Shown in pieces: positions 10,158-22,068 of a stretch of DNA of 64,000 nt. Source of the DNA: Lepas anatifera (lineage: Eukaryota; Arthropoda; Thecostraca; Lepadidae); assembly GCA_034440635.1 (NCBI GenBank), contig JAOTON010001142.1, forward strand, positions 412,501-476,500, read 5' to 3'. The translations under genes were made by a program, and so were the position numbers. The first letter of the stretch is position 1. Each line of letters opens with the position of its first letter. The notes under the pieces are model-generated. The model saw nothing but the letters and a program-made list of their open reading frames with translations, did not search any database and was not told the DNA's origin.

Positions 10158-10957
10158 CTGTGAGGCAATCTCCAGTTCCGCTTATGCCTCCTTCTACTCC
10201 CCTTGAGCCTGCTTCTAGCAGGAGTAAGCCCTAATCCTTGGGCCGTCATCATAGGCGGATCCAGGATTGCCGATCGGGGGACACCTTCCCGGGGCGGCGC
10301 ACCATTCTTGACCGGGAAACCCTATCGGATGGGAGCAAAACCTTATCGGTGGGAGCCGACTTTTGTATCCTGGGAGGGGGTGGTGGTGGGAAGCGAAATT
10401 TCAGGGGCGTGGCCATTTCAGGGGGCGCTGAGGGTCGATGGTGGGGGCACATACTCCATTTGCCCCTTGGATCTGCCTATGGGGCATGTGCCCACTTTGC
10501 CGTCCCCCTGGATCCGCCTGCAGGAATGCGGCCACATATGGCTGCATTCCTTTTTAGCCCGGAAAACTGACATCTTGAAATAATTCGGTAGATATACGCC
10601 TTTTATTTGTTTCAAGCTGTCTGAAATTCCAGTTTGAATGTACGATGGAAAATGCGTTTCCAAACACAAGCGTCGCCACTGGCAAAGAAGTGGAGGGGGG
10701 GGCAGCAAACTTCAACCTGATGCTGACTGCAAGCTTTGCTCCTTGGGACCAAAAACTCTTCGAATTTGGATTCTTCTCTGCCTTCCGCAGTGGCTGGTTA
10801 TAAGCTGCTGCCACATACCAAACAAAAAACACGTATAATTCACCGATTACCATGCTATTCCCAGGCCCCACTAACGTTGCTTACCTTTCGGAATCCCTCT
10901 TTCGCGGCCATCTTGGAGGGAGCACTAGCGCCTCTGGTGAGCGTGACCGGGGTCAAT

Positions 10958-11930
10958 CCTCGGTCAACTCGCTGATGCGATTGTGCTGCCATCTCTACCC
11001 TGCTTTAAATCTCAATTGTTATGATGAACAAATGTATGTTAACAGTTTCAAACCACTCATGATTTTTCTGAAAAATGTACAATAAGCTTAATATTTGGTT
11101 TTTAAAAATACTCCTCTAGAAAAAGAAATAAATATCAGACTGTGGATGATGTCACGATCTAGCAACCACTACCATACTTGAAACGCTTCAAGAGCTTCGA
11201 TTGGCTGATGCTCATCGTGACGTTAGCATATGTCGTCACACCAGTAGCTCACAACAATGGCCGCCGGCGACGGGGGCTGAGGGGGCTGGTGTCAGGTAGG
11301 TTTTAGCTTTTTCTACGGAAATATCGAGTTCCAAGACAAATTAAATATGGAGTACCGGGTTTTCCGACCTGCTTTACAACTTGGCTATCTCAGTTAAAAT
11401 CATGTTGTGAAGGTGCCACATTCCCTTTAACCTTGAGCTTTCTGATTTGAAATATTTAGCACTTTGTAAACACCATTTGTATCAGGATTGTTTTTGAATT
11501 GTGCTTCTCTACCATGTATCAAACTGTTGATGAAGGCCTGAAATACAGGTTGAAAGCTCATTCAACTTGTTTAAACTCGAGTGGAGAAAGTTTTAACAAC
11601 GAACGAATTATTTACGACTCCGCTGTCATTTCGAGGGAATAAGACAAATTGGAAATACGAGAATTAGACCATCTATAACAATCTTGCCTACAACATACCC
11701 TTACGAATTAACGTAGACTCAAAAAAAATTGAAATTTTAACCTGATTGGCGACCTCCAACCAACTTCCTACCTTCCCCAGGGGGCGGACATGAGATACTT
11801 CTCTAGAATTCTGGGGGGTTTTGAAGGTTCCACTTCTGGTTCTAACAGTTTTTTGGCAGCAAAATTTAACATGTAATTCCAACGGGACTGTTTGCAGGGG
11901 TTTGGGGCACGGGCCAGTGGGAAAATGTAA
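10958..11930. other. No gene recognised; possible promoter or 5' exon near 11.2 kb
   Basis: Mostly AT-rich non-coding sequence. Around 11215-11300 a GC-rich patch contains acaacaATGGCCGCCGGCG with a good start context, but TGA follows after a few codons and a CAG|GTAGGT donor-like site comes next. It may be a 5' untranslated exon of an unseen host gene. Confidence 0.3.
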
Positions 11931-12014
11931 CCTTAGGATACCTTAGGATACCTTAGGAGATGCGGGTCTTTAGGAGGCATTCTGGGGTGCCTGTCTTGCC
12001 CGGCCACGTCGAGC

Positions 12015-14876
12015 TCAATTCAATGGGCGAGTCAACAACCTAGTTTGGGATATCGTAGAAGAAACCCCCCAGTGCTTATCGATGCGGTTTTTGAAAGCAT
12101 TGGTACTTGGAGCATCAACTACCCACGAAGGAAGGCTATTCCAATCTGTGACCGTGCGAACCGCAAAATGGTTTCGGCGCACTCTAGTGACGGCTCGAGG
12201 TTTGGCGACTTTGAATCGATGTCCTCTAGTAGTGTCGACATGTGGAGCCTGGAAGAAAGCTTCCCTCGGTACTCCCAGTTGTCCATGCATCAGCTTGAAC
12301 ATCAAGATCGCATCTCCCCTTCGCCTTCTGTACATAAGGGAAGGAAGGTTGAGCCTTCTCAGTCGCTCCTGGTAGTCAAGATGGCGTACTTGGGGGACCA
12401 GCCGTGTCGCTCTACGCTGCACTTTTTCCACCAGCAGCTGGTCAGCCTTGTTGAATGGGCCCCAGATAGCGTTACCGTACTCAAGGTGGGGTCTGACTAG
12501 AGCTTTGTACAGAAGAGGCAGCGTGAACTTGTCCAAGTCGACGAAGGATCGCTTGATCGCTCCCAACACTTGATTTGCCTTGGAGACGGCTAGAGCTGCT
12601 TGCCTTCAGAACTTGAGGTCGCTATCAACCTGCACTCCCAGGTCCCTCTCAATCTGAAGCTGAGCTAAAGTTTGGTCGTGCATCACATACTCCCTATGAG
12701 GATTAGTGGCACCTAGGTGCAGTACCCCACACTTGGCGACATTGAATGGAAGGAGCCATTCCAATGACCATAGTTCCAGCCTGCTCAAATCTTCCTGAAG
12801 CCGTTCCTGGTCCTCATGTTTGGCTACAGCGCTGTACAGCTTGGTGTCGTCAGCGAACATGTTAACGGAACAAGACAGTCCCTCTGGTAGGTCATTGACA
12901 AATATGACAAAGAGAGTTGGTCCCAGTACCGAGCCCTGCGGTATGCCACTGGTTACCGGACTCCAACCAGAGACGGCAGCATTAACTCTTACTCTCTGGG
13001 ATCTACCAGAGAGAAAAGCCCTGATCCACCGGAGGACACCACCTCTGATGCCAAGGTCGCTCAACTTCTGGATCAGACGCTTGTGTGGCACGGAATCAAA
13101 GGCCTTAGAGAAGTCGAGGTAGGCCACGTCCACTGGCACTCCCTCCTCGAGGTCCCTCGTCCAACTCTCCAGTGAGCAGAGCAGCTGAGTGGTGCATGAC
13201 CGCTTGGGGACAAATCCGTGCTGGGCGTCATGCAACAACCCCGACCGAGTCAAGTGTGTCAGCAGCTCATCCCGAATCAAAGATTCTAAGACCTTTGAGA
13301 GCACAGAAGTAAGACTCACTGGCCTGTAGTTGACTGGCAGGTGTCTTCCTCCTTTCTTATATATGGGAACAATTTCCGCAACCTTCCAGTCCTCTGGAAC
13401 CACTCCACTTGCTAGGGAGTTGGCAAAGATGGAGCACAGAGGGTGGCTCAAAGAAGTAGCGAGTTCACGCAGTACTCGGGGGTTAATGCCATCAGGACCA
13501 GGTGATGCTGAAATTTTTAAGGCCTTCAGCTTGGACTCCACCAAAGTTGGTGTCAGGGTGATGGTCTCCAGGATGCTACCCTCCACTTGTCTTTGTAGAC
13601 GAGGTATCTCTCCGCTGGCGCTCTCAGTGGTGAATATCCTGGAGAAGCATTGGGACAAAACCTCTGCTTTGTCCAAATCCTTGGTTGCAGTGCTGCCATC
13701 CGACTTCTGGAGAGCCTCAACTTTCGGCCTCAACTTGGTCTGAGAGTGAGCGTATGACCAGAATGTTTTAGGGTTGTCTTTGACATCACTGGCCAGTCTC
13801 TGCTGGTAGCCCTTTCTCAATCGTCTAGTCAGCCTGCGCAAGTCATTGCGCTTTCTTGTGAAATTCTCCCAAGTTGTCACCTTCATACTGTCTGTGGAAG
13901 CCTTGGTGTATCTATTCCATAGTTTCTTCTTTTCCTTCACAAGTCGCAATGTAGCTGTGGTGAGGTATATGTTCTTTTTCCTGCGAAGGGTGTGCTGTAG
14001 GGGTACACATTCCTGTGTGAGCTGCTGAATCCTGTAGACAAAGCAAGAGTACTCTTCCTCCAGTCCCATCCCATATGCTTTCTCCCAGTTCACCTCTCTG
14101 GCCAAATCCCTCATTCTTGCGTAGTTGCCTCGGTAGAAAGCCAGCTTTGGTGGTCTCTGTGGTACTTCTTTTCTCTGGCACATGATGCGGAATTTCATAC
14201 AGATATGGTCACTATTACCTAGACCTGGTAGATATTCTAGGTTATTAACCAGATCCTCCTCAGTTGAGAGTACTAGGTCCAGTACATTAGCAGTGTTATT
14301 CAATCTGTATCTTGTTGGGTTAAGTACATGCTGGTGGAGAAAACAGTCTCTGATGGTGTCCAAGAATCTATGGGAGACGTTGGATGGGGCATCATTTGCC
14401 ATGCCGGTTTCCCAGTCGATATTAGGCATGTTGAAATCACCCACAATCAATAGATTACTGGGCTGAAAGGCTGTTGCTTGATTTATCAGGTTACAAAGAG
14501 CCAAGTTGTTCGGAAGGGTACTTCCAGGGCTTCTATACAAGCATCCCAACAACAAATTTGTTCCTCTTGCCAAGTCTAAGTGAACCCAAATATGTTCAGA
14601 GAAAATCTCACCTGGAAATGTGACCTCACGGCATGACAATGCTTGGCTGACATAAATTGCTACTCCTCGAATACCACTGCCTCCAAGGTTTGGAGTAGAG
14701 GGCTCAAAATTCAAGTACATGTTATAGTTTGCAATTGCCAGACTCGCAGGGAGGAGCGGCAGAACCTGTGCTTTAGGCAAAACTTCTGTCAAGATGATCA
14801 AATCCGGTTCTCTACCAGCTATTGCAGCACAGAGCTCTTCCCGTTTATTGATAAACTGGTCCGCGTTGGTATACAT
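12015..14876 (-). pseudogene. LINE ORF2: endonuclease and reverse transcriptase, one internal TGA
   Basis: About 950 codons in a single frame with one TGA at 12608-12606. The N-terminal endonuclease shows IILTEVLP, GSTLP, LLIVGDFNMPNIDW and NSDHICMKF. The RT shows SPGPDGINPRVLREL, VPIYKKGGRHLPVNYRPVSL, the AFDSVPHKRL block, GIPQGSVLGPTLF and the catalytic FADD box. After the TGA the thumb region continues in frame (ALVRPHLEYG, then LPSLMYRRRRGDAI) to the normal C-terminus of CR1-like proteins. The ORF starts 27 nt after the ORF1 stop and in the same frame. ORF2 proteins nick target DNA and copy the RNA in place. Confidence 0.85.
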
Positions 14877-14903
14877 TGCTAACAGTCCACTGGAACAATC
14901 TTG

Positions 14904-16147
14904 TCAATATTCCTGAATACTCTGAGGTCCAACAGGAGTGTTGCCGCTGGGACCAGCTGAGGTAGTGTTATGGTTGGTGGCACTGTTTGGATGTGGTTCA
15001 GCATTTGAACCTTGTGCCTGAGATGGCTGATGCTGAGCATGAAGCTCCTCAGATCCAGTGCTAGGAGTGTTGGATGAGATGGCTTCAGCAGATGACACAC
15101 CAACTGGGTTGCCACCTACAGGGCCTGCCGCTGCAGTGGAAGCAGCTTTCTGCTCATTGACAATAACATCTCTTGGTTTTGCTGTGTGGTCAGTGTGCTT
15201 GCTTGTGTGAAAGCGAGCGTCTACTCCTGGAACTTTCTCAATCTTCACAATCTTGTTCCCCCCTTATTACCAGGTCCCTTTCACCATTCTGCCTGCGATC
15301 CTCCAGCTCTCTTCTTAGCACCTTTCCTCTTTCTCTCTCTACTTTGGTCAGGTCGGGGTTAATATACAGCCTGTTCCATGCTTGGCTATGCCTCAGGTCT
15401 CTAGCATTTCGCACTACGTCCCACTTCGCTGCCTCAGACTCAAACGTGGCTATGAGTAGTCTTGGTTTGCCAGGGGTTTTCCGCCCTACACGGTAAGAGG
15501 AAACTATCCTAGCATGTATGCCGATTTCCTCCTTTAAAATATTCATCAGAGTTTGGCAGTCACTGTCCGAGCATTCCCTTTCGGTTTGACACATCCGGTT
15601 CAGGAAGGTTATGGACGACAACATTGCACTTGCGTCGCTCTTTCTGAAGGAGGTCATCTCCTGAGTCCTGTGGCATCTTTTCGATTTTTCCACTCAAGGC
15701 AGAGATCACATCCTGACACGATCCCTTGACAATTTCAGCAAAAGTTGTACTGTGTGCATTAAAGTCACTGCTAGACTTTACAGTACCACCAATAGGGGCC
15801 TTTACAGCATTAAGGAGCTGGTTCTGGTTCGAGCGCACCTCCTTAAGCATCTCTTTATGGCCAGATGCAAGAGAACTGACTGCTTCAGTTTGGGCAGCAG
15901 CCAAAACTTCCAGATGAGTCAGCTTCCTCTCAAATATCCTCCATGCGAGATACACTTCTGGCATTTGGTAGAAATTCTCTACAATTTGAGCAAATCCAAA
16001 ACAGCCCCTTATGCTTTTCTAGAGCTCTCAAGGCCGGGACTGGCAGGGATTGGCATTTGGAGTGGAACCAGCCACAGCAAAGGTCGCACCGGACCCCGTC
16101 ATCCTCTGCGGAGACTGGGGTCCCACATTGCTTCAGCGGACCACCCT
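14904..16147 (-). pseudogene. LINE ORF1 (PHD finger, coiled segment, RNA-binding region), frameshifted
   Basis: On the - strand, a PHD-like zinc finger comes first (CGTPVS, then VRCDLCCGWFHSKC and WICSNC), then a helical block (DIERKLTHLEVLAAAQTE), then an RRM-like segment with PRLLIATFESEA and INPDLTKVERERGK, as in CR1-type ORF1 proteins that chaperone the RNA. The frame breaks near 15590 and again in a G6 run near 15258-15263, after which a Ser/Thr/Ala-rich tail runs to a TGA at 14904. I see no ATG before the PHD finger in frame. The 5' part of this ORF is present twice because of the tandem duplication. Confidence 0.7.
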
Positions 16148-16905
16148 GAGTGGTGCTTAAGGGTATATTTTTATTTTTGGTATGTAAAATTCATCAGGCT
16201 ATCTTCTGGGTGCAGCTTTTAGTCTCTAAAGCGCTTTTATAACAAGGAAAATCCACGATGAACTTCATCCGTCGCTCTTTCTGAAGGAGGTCATCTCCTG
16301 AGTCCTGTGGCATCTTTTTCGATTTTTCCACTCAAGGCAGAGATCACATCCTGACACGATCCCTTGACAATTTCAGCAAAAGTTGGACTGTGTGCATTAA
16401 AGTCACTGCTAGACTTTACAGTACCACCAATAGGGGCCTTTACAGCATTAAGGAGCTGTTTCTGGTTCGAGCGCACCTCCTTAAGCATCTCTTTATGGCC
16501 AGATGCAAGAGAACTGACTGCTTCAGTTTGGGCAGCAGCCAAAACTTCCAGATGAGTCAGCTTCCTCTCAATATCCTCCATGCGAGATACACTTCTGGCA
16601 TTTGGTAGAAATTCTCTACAATTTGAGCAAATCCAAAACAGCCCCTTATGCTTTTCTAGGGCTCTCAAGGCCGGGACTGGCAGGGATTGGCACTTGGAGT
16701 GGAACCAGCCACAGCAAAGGTCGCACCGGACCCCGTCATCCTCTGCGGAGACTGGGGTCCCACATTGCTTCAGCGGACCACCCTGAGTGGTGCTTAAGGG
16801 TATATTTTTATTTTTGGTATGTAAAATTGATCAGGCTATCTTCTGGGTGCAGCTTTTAGTCTCTAAAGCGCTTTTATAACAAGGAAAATCGACGATGAAC
16901 TTCAT
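15633..16905 (-). repeat. Tandem 637-bp duplication at LINE 5' end
   Basis: 15633-16268 and 16270-16905 are nearly identical, with about a dozen scattered differences. Each holds the PHD and helical part of ORF1 plus some 5' leader. The repeat unit carries no ORF2 sequence. The duplication lies at the 5' end of the element, where some LINEs keep tandem promoter monomers. Confidence 0.85.
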
Positions 16906-17118
16906 GCTAATTCCTTCAGAATTGGCCTCGGTCATCGAAAGTGTTGGCACCTGGCGGATTTTTTGGAAACGCCAGTAGAGGGACTGACGTCTGGCGCGGC
17001 TGCTTCATATCCGGCGCATATGTAAACAACCTCCTCGGTTCCTACACTGTTCCTATGGTAACGGATTTTCAGTCGTGGTAAACTCGTTGTGAGAGAGCGT
17101 GGTTATACGTGACGTTGG

Positions 17119-17402
17119 GTGGACGTGAATATTGAAGACTGGCGTTTTTTCTTGTTTGTTATAATCTTGGAAAGTTCAAAGAAAATGGAGAAGAGACGGA
17201 TAACCATTAGATCCAATCAGAAATGCTGCGTTCCTCAGTGTGTATCCTTCCGAGGAAAGTGTCGAAGTCTCAGCTTTCACAAGTTTCCTCAGGATAAGGT
17301 GCTGTCCAAGCAGTGGAAGTTGAAACTGAGAATTGGGAAGAAGATAGGCTCAAATGCTGCTGTCTGTTGCAGACATTTTCAGCCATCTGACTTCCATTGA
17401 CA
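17119..17402 (+). pseudogene. THAP-domain exon, copy B
   Basis: The THAP residues CCVPQC, LSFHKFP, W and CCRHFQPSDFH are all present (Met near 17185 in SSKKMEKRR). A TGA follows directly after SDFH, eleven bases before a good GTAAGC donor. The nonsense codon is shared with copy C but not with copy A. The finger itself is intact, so either a short THAP peptide is made or the exon is dead. Confidence 0.6.
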
Positions 17403-17426
17403 TCCACCTGGTAAGCGGCTGTGATG

Positions 17427-17775
17427 CCAGTGTACAAAGTATGGCATTTTCGACGAGATCTCGTCGGCGCGAGTGCCCTTGGAGACAGGACCGAGTGGTG
17501 CGAATTTTATCAACCTGGTGCGAATTGGCAAGGTTAGTGACACTTAAAATAAACAAATAATGGCTGAATGGCTATTAAGACACAGGAGGGGCCTTATAAA
17601 AAGCCCTTAATTAACTGACTAATGATTGAGATAGCATTGCATTGCAGGGGTAGGAATGGGTGCATTTTTTCCCTGGTATGTGGCATATTGGTGCGAATTT
17701 TTGGAGGATGGTGGTGCGAGAATTTTAGATGGCTGGTGCGACTCGTCTGGCCTGCTGCCATACTTTGCAGACTGG
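17427..17775. mobile_element. hAT-type MITE nested in THAP repeat copy B
   Basis: Ends CCAGTGTACAAAGTATGGCA and, reverse-complemented, CCAGTCTGCAAAGTATGGCA. Flanks CTGTGATG and CTGTGGGG are decayed versions of the CTGTGAGG duplication that is perfect in copy A. Confidence 0.75.
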
Positions 17776-18558
17776 CTGTGGGGCAATCTCCAGTTCCGCT
17801 TATGCCTCCTTCCACTCCCTTGAGCCTGCTTCTAGCAGGAGTAGGCCTTTATCCTTGGGCCGTCATCAAAGGCGGATCCAGGATTGCCGATCAGGGGCAC
17901 CTTCCCGGGGGGGGGGCGAGGCGCCATTCTTGACCGAGAAACCCTATCGGATGGGAGCAAAACCCTATCGGTGGGAGCCGACTTTCGCATCCTGGGGTGG
18001 AGGGGGGTGGGAAGCGAAATTTCAGGGGGCGTGGCCATTTCAGGGGGCGCCGAGGGTCAATGGCGGGGTGGCACATACTCCCTTTGCCCCTGGATCTGCC
18101 TATGGGGCACATGCCCACTTTGCTGTCCCCTTGGATTCGCCTATGGCTGTATTCCTTTTTAGCCCGGGAAACTGACATCTTGAAATAATTCGGTAGATAT
18201 ACGACTTTATTCCTTTCAAGCTGTCTGAAATTCCAGTTTGAATGTACGATGGAAAGTGCGTTTCCAAACATAAGCGTCGCCACCGGCAAAAAAGTGGGGG
18301 GTTGCAGCAAACTTTAACCTGATCCTGACTACAAACTTTGCTCCTTGGGACCAAAAACTCCTCGAATTTGGGCTCCTCACTGCCTTCTGCAGCGGATGGT
18401 TATAAGCCACTGCCACATACCAGGCATAAAACACGTATAATTCACCGCTTACCATGCTATTCCCGGGCCGACTAACATTGTTTACCTTTCGGAGTCCCTC
18501 TTTCGCGGCCATCTTGGATGGCACACTAGCGCCACTGGTGAGCGTGACCGGGTTCAAT

Positions 18559-20880
18559 TCTGTTTCAAACGTTTCGATTACCCAATCAAAACGCTGCATT
18601 CTACCTTATGCTAGCAAAATTAAAGTTATCTTGAACAAAACTCTTCAAAATACTGCCATATCCTCAACGTGCTGCCAAATCAGGCAGTCAGCTGGCTGTC
18701 ATGTCCGAACCGTATCTATAGGAACCGTGACCTTCCCAGCACAAAAAACAACACAATTTTCCAATGCATGGCTTTTCAAATACAGAGGCCAGGCAAAGTT
18801 CATTAGTCAAGAAAAACCCGCAGCAGAACAAGTTTCTTTTGATTCGTCTAATAATCTTCTTTTTTTACCTTAAGGAAATCAAAGCTGCAAGCCTTACCTG
18901 TCAATAGTTTAATTTGCTTATTATAGGCAAAATTTTTAAAGCAATTGCATACGGCGCATTAAAGACAAAAATGTATGTTAATTTAAATAAAGAAATGCAA
19001 TAATTTAATGAATTATCACGTGGTGTTGTACATTTCTTCTACCCGGGCCCCGTTTCATAAAAGTTGTAGAAATGCGGCGTGTTTTACACCACATTCACCT
19101 GCAAAGTTACGCCGTACTCAGAATCACGTTTCACAAAGAGCGGTGACATTCACGCGAAAGCGGCATAGATATCAAATGCAGCGTGAATTACGCCCAATTC
19201 CAGAATGGAATTACCCCTTTCAAATATGGCGTTTAACTGCTTTATTAACATGAAAAATCGCATATATATATTTCAATAAATTATTTGAATGACAATTATT
19301 TGACTTAATTCCTCTTATTCGATGTTTAAGTTTCTAATGCACTTTTACAAGTACTGCGGCGGAAGCTGGACTATCAGCTGACGCAATAAAATACGACGGA
19401 TTTGTTTTTGGTTGTACCTCATTTTTTCGGCGCCCTTAAATACCGGGACCCTCGGGGTACATGACGTCATCAAAAAAGTTTGCGAGTGAAAATAGCTAGT
19501 TTAAATGGCGATGAGCTTTCGACTAGTTCGGCGAGAACGACGCACAAATTTCAAACTTGAAAACAGCATGCGGCGGCGGGGTGGAGCGGAGGAAAGAAAA
19601 ACACAAAACGGGACAAGCAATATTGATGTGAGGGATTGTGATTTTAACTGTTTTTCAGTGTTTGGGAATTGGGCTGGAGCTAACACATGTTTTTTTTGCT
19701 ATGTGCTTTTAATAAGGCCACCTTACACCTGTTTATCATTAGATGTGCATACCACAAGCAAATTAATTCTGAAAGTTTGGCATATGTGGCATTTCATTTG
19801 GCCAGCCTTTGAAAATTTCCTGATTTAGGTAGCTTGGTCAGCATCTTTGGCACCATCATTTGTATAGATATTTGGCTTAAGTTGTTCAAGATTTGTGCTT
19901 CTACCCTACATGGGAAACTGGATGATGCCTTCTCTGCCCACGGTGCTACCTAAATGGGGGGATCATTCTTATTGCTGATTCTCGGCAAAACTTAGTAATT
20001 ACAATTGATCCTTCTGTATACTTCCATCGCCACATCACCTCTGTTCCTGAAAGACTGCTAGTTTATGCTGCAGCCTACTTCAGTTATGTGTATTGTACAG
20101 TTGAATTCATGAAATTCATACTCATCATCCATATGAGGCCTGTGCTTGAGTGTGACTCATGTCCTTGGAATACTGGATACATTTTGAAACCTCGCAAGCT
20201 TGAAAACTTGCACAGAATGTGTACTAAACAAGTGGAATCACTTTGCAAACTATCTTTCTGTGAATGGTTGCAGAAGCTAGATCTATATTCAGTGAAGGGC
20301 AACTTTCTTAGAATGAATGGGATTTTATACTGGAAAATGGTTATTGATGAAAACATGATTAGGCCAAATGATCTGTACTGGCCTCAAAATGAGTCCACTA
20401 GAGGTGGGCCCTTCTCTGTATGCTTCTTCTCAATGATGACATTTGATTTTTAGCTTTCACATATATTTTTTTGGAAAAAAGTTGTCATAGGCCTCAGATT
20501 AAGAGGAGCAATAGCTGTATTAAATGACTACACAGACTGGTTCACCCCTAGGCCTAAACAGTCAATCAATCAACTATCCCTGCTGTCTTCTCCAGGCCAT
20601 AATCTGCCCCTCGCCACGTGAAAAATACTGGTACTGCCCCTATTCCTCAGATTGACACATTCATACCTGAAGTGTATTTTACCTGAACTTTGATAGCCAT
20701 CTACCACCAATACTGAGGTTTATATTTACCATTTGTGGAATGCAACCATTTATGTCATTCTGACCATGTTGTTTTTGTTCCAGGCACTGAAAAGTATTCA
20801 TTCTGTGGAGGAATAAAAAATCAGTGTTAAGCTCTGGATAAGGAAATCACAGACCAATATGGCATTACAGCCATACAGCA
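18559..20880. other. No gene recognised
   Basis: AT-rich non-coding sequence. A short unit CCCTTAAATACCGGGACCCTCGGGG at 19433-19457 recurs inverted at about 52295-52320, so at least one further dispersed repeat has an end here. The open frames around 19500-19830 and 20088-20453 show no conserved motif. Confidence 0.35.
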
Positions 20881-20883
20881 TGC

Positions 20884-21190
20884 TCAAACAGGGCACATAC
20901 AAGCAGATGTATCAAAGGCATAAGCCTTCTTTTGTGAGAACAGTGGTGCACCTGAGACCTCCTGGGCGCGAGGCCCCCAAATAATGATGGGTATACCTTG
21001 GAACAACCCAATACACAATATTAAATCATCTGCACGGCTTCTCGCCTCCTTTGCTGATGCTCCAGTCCCTTTCCGCTGCTGTGCTGCCTCTCGCGCTGTT
21101 TCTACGGCATCCTGCCATCGCTTCAGCAGTCTCATGCTGTTTGTGGTGCGGCCCATCGCCGCTGCTGCTACGGCCTCCTTCCGCCGCTTC
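20884..21190 (-). other. Possible coding relic, unrecognised
   Basis: On the - strand the stretch reads as a charged helix (LKRWQDAVETAREAAQQRK, then KEARSRADDL) and then loses character. It could be the end of a Myb/SANT-type transposon protein or chance. No splice sites support it. Confidence 0.2.
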
Positions 21191-21888
21191 TACTTCAAAT
21201 TCAATTATACATTTGGAGAATAAATCTGGTGTCTGTTATTGTAGGTAAGTGTGGGGATCTCCCTACCTTTAAAATTCAATCTCGTGACGTTTAATCATAG
21301 ACCGCGCCCACAGGGGCGTTGCCGAGGTTTCTTCTCGTTGGAGGGGATGGACTCAGATCGGGTGGTGCCTGCAAACGGGGGGAGGCAAATCCCCGACCTA
21401 TTCGCTGTCTTGGTGACTGCTAGCGAGACAATTAATCGGAGCAAAAATTGGGAAACCTAAATGAATCTCCTCAGTGGTCATCAATAGAAAATCCAAAAAA
21501 ACATCTGTCTGGTTCTGGATTTGGGGTAGGCCCTTGGTTCACCAGTTGGCAAGACGCATTCTTCATTCTTAATACCCTGCATTTCATGCCACTACGTGTT
21601 ACATGTATTTATTCCGTGTTTTCGAGCTAACTTTCCTTTTATTTGTTATTGTCCATATCAGGTTTCGATATTGAACTTGCGTGTAGTTTGATGGCTGGCA
21701 CTCTTGTGACGTTGATGTTTGATTTAAGTTTAGTTAAAAGCGAATGTTCTTATGTGTACCACTTAAGTTTCACATATAAATGCTAAGGAAGGAAGGGCAC
21801 AGCCAGACCTTCTCAAAACTAGCTTAACAAGAAACATTTGAAACCCAAAATTGAAAACCATCTAATTACTTTTTCTGTTTGTCGCCAG

Positions 21889-22064
21889 GGCAGACTAAGT
21901 TGGTTAACAACGAGAAATACTACCCATCGACTCTGGTGTTCCGAGAAGAGTGTCAATCGTCTTACAGGCACTACCCTTGGAAACACCCGTTAATGGATCC
22001 GTGCCTTCTGGCAAGAACACGGAGGCCTGCCAGCACAAGCCGAAGAGAAGAGAAACTAGTTTGA
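21889..22064 (+). CDS. Terminal exon of unrecognised host gene
   Basis: A strong acceptor (ctttttctgtttgtcgccag) ends at 21888 and the open frame runs 58 codons to TGA at 22062-22064. The peptide is aromatic and charged without repeats (NNEKYYPSTLVFREECQSS, then YPWKHPLMD), unlike any transposon protein here, and looks like a genuine conserved C-terminus. The style recalls small axonemal proteins, but I cannot name it. Upstream exons were not identified. A SINE starts five bases after the stop. Confidence 0.5.
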
Positions 22065-22068
22065 ACTG

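Larger units (their letters stand above)
9324..10957 (+). mobile_element. THAP repeat, copy A
   Basis: This 1,634-bp unit recurs at 16921-18558 (+) and 52708-54345 (-) with the same boundaries. The left end is ATTGGCCTCGGTCA and the right end reverse-complements to ATTGACCCCGGTCA (12 of 14), so there are short imperfect inverted termini. I find no consistent target duplication. Contents in order: a THAP exon, a hAT-type MITE (9813-10157), a second embedded element bounded by inverted GGCGGATCCAGG-like ends (about 10252-10520), and a non-coding 3' part that also occurs as fragments elsewhere in the window. It could be a non-autonomous, THAP-bearing DNA transposon (P-element-like or other) or a dispersed segmental repeat. 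Confidence 0.7.
11931..16905 (-). mobile_element. CR1-like LINE, near full length
   Basis: A non-LTR retrotransposon lies on the - strand with PHD-type ORF1 (about 16790-14904), EN-RT ORF2 (14876-12015) and a short 3' end that finishes in tandem TATCCTAAGG-like repeats (11932-11958), as expected for CR1/L2-like elements that prime on a short microsatellite. The 5' 637 bp are duplicated in tandem (15633-16268 and 16270-16905). It abuts THAP repeat copy B. It carries several ORF1 frameshifts and a nonsense codon in ORF2, so it is not autonomous as read. Confidence 0.8.
16921..18558 (+). mobile_element. THAP repeat, copy B
   Basis: Same structure as the copy at 9324-10957: ATTGGCCTCGGTCA start, THAP exon, embedded hAT MITE (17427-17775), second embedded element (about 17868-18147), and GACCGGGTTCAAT end. 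It begins about 15 bp after the 5' end of the CR1-like LINE. Confidence 0.7.

Noticed and set aside
9324..10957. Assigning the THAP repeat firmly to P elements
   Set aside because: THAP plus short inverted ends fits, but there is no transposase core and no consistent 8-bp duplication at the outer borders.
12045..14028. + strand frames within 12-14 kb
   Set aside because: Antisense shadows of the LINE ORF2, which has clear EN and RT motifs.
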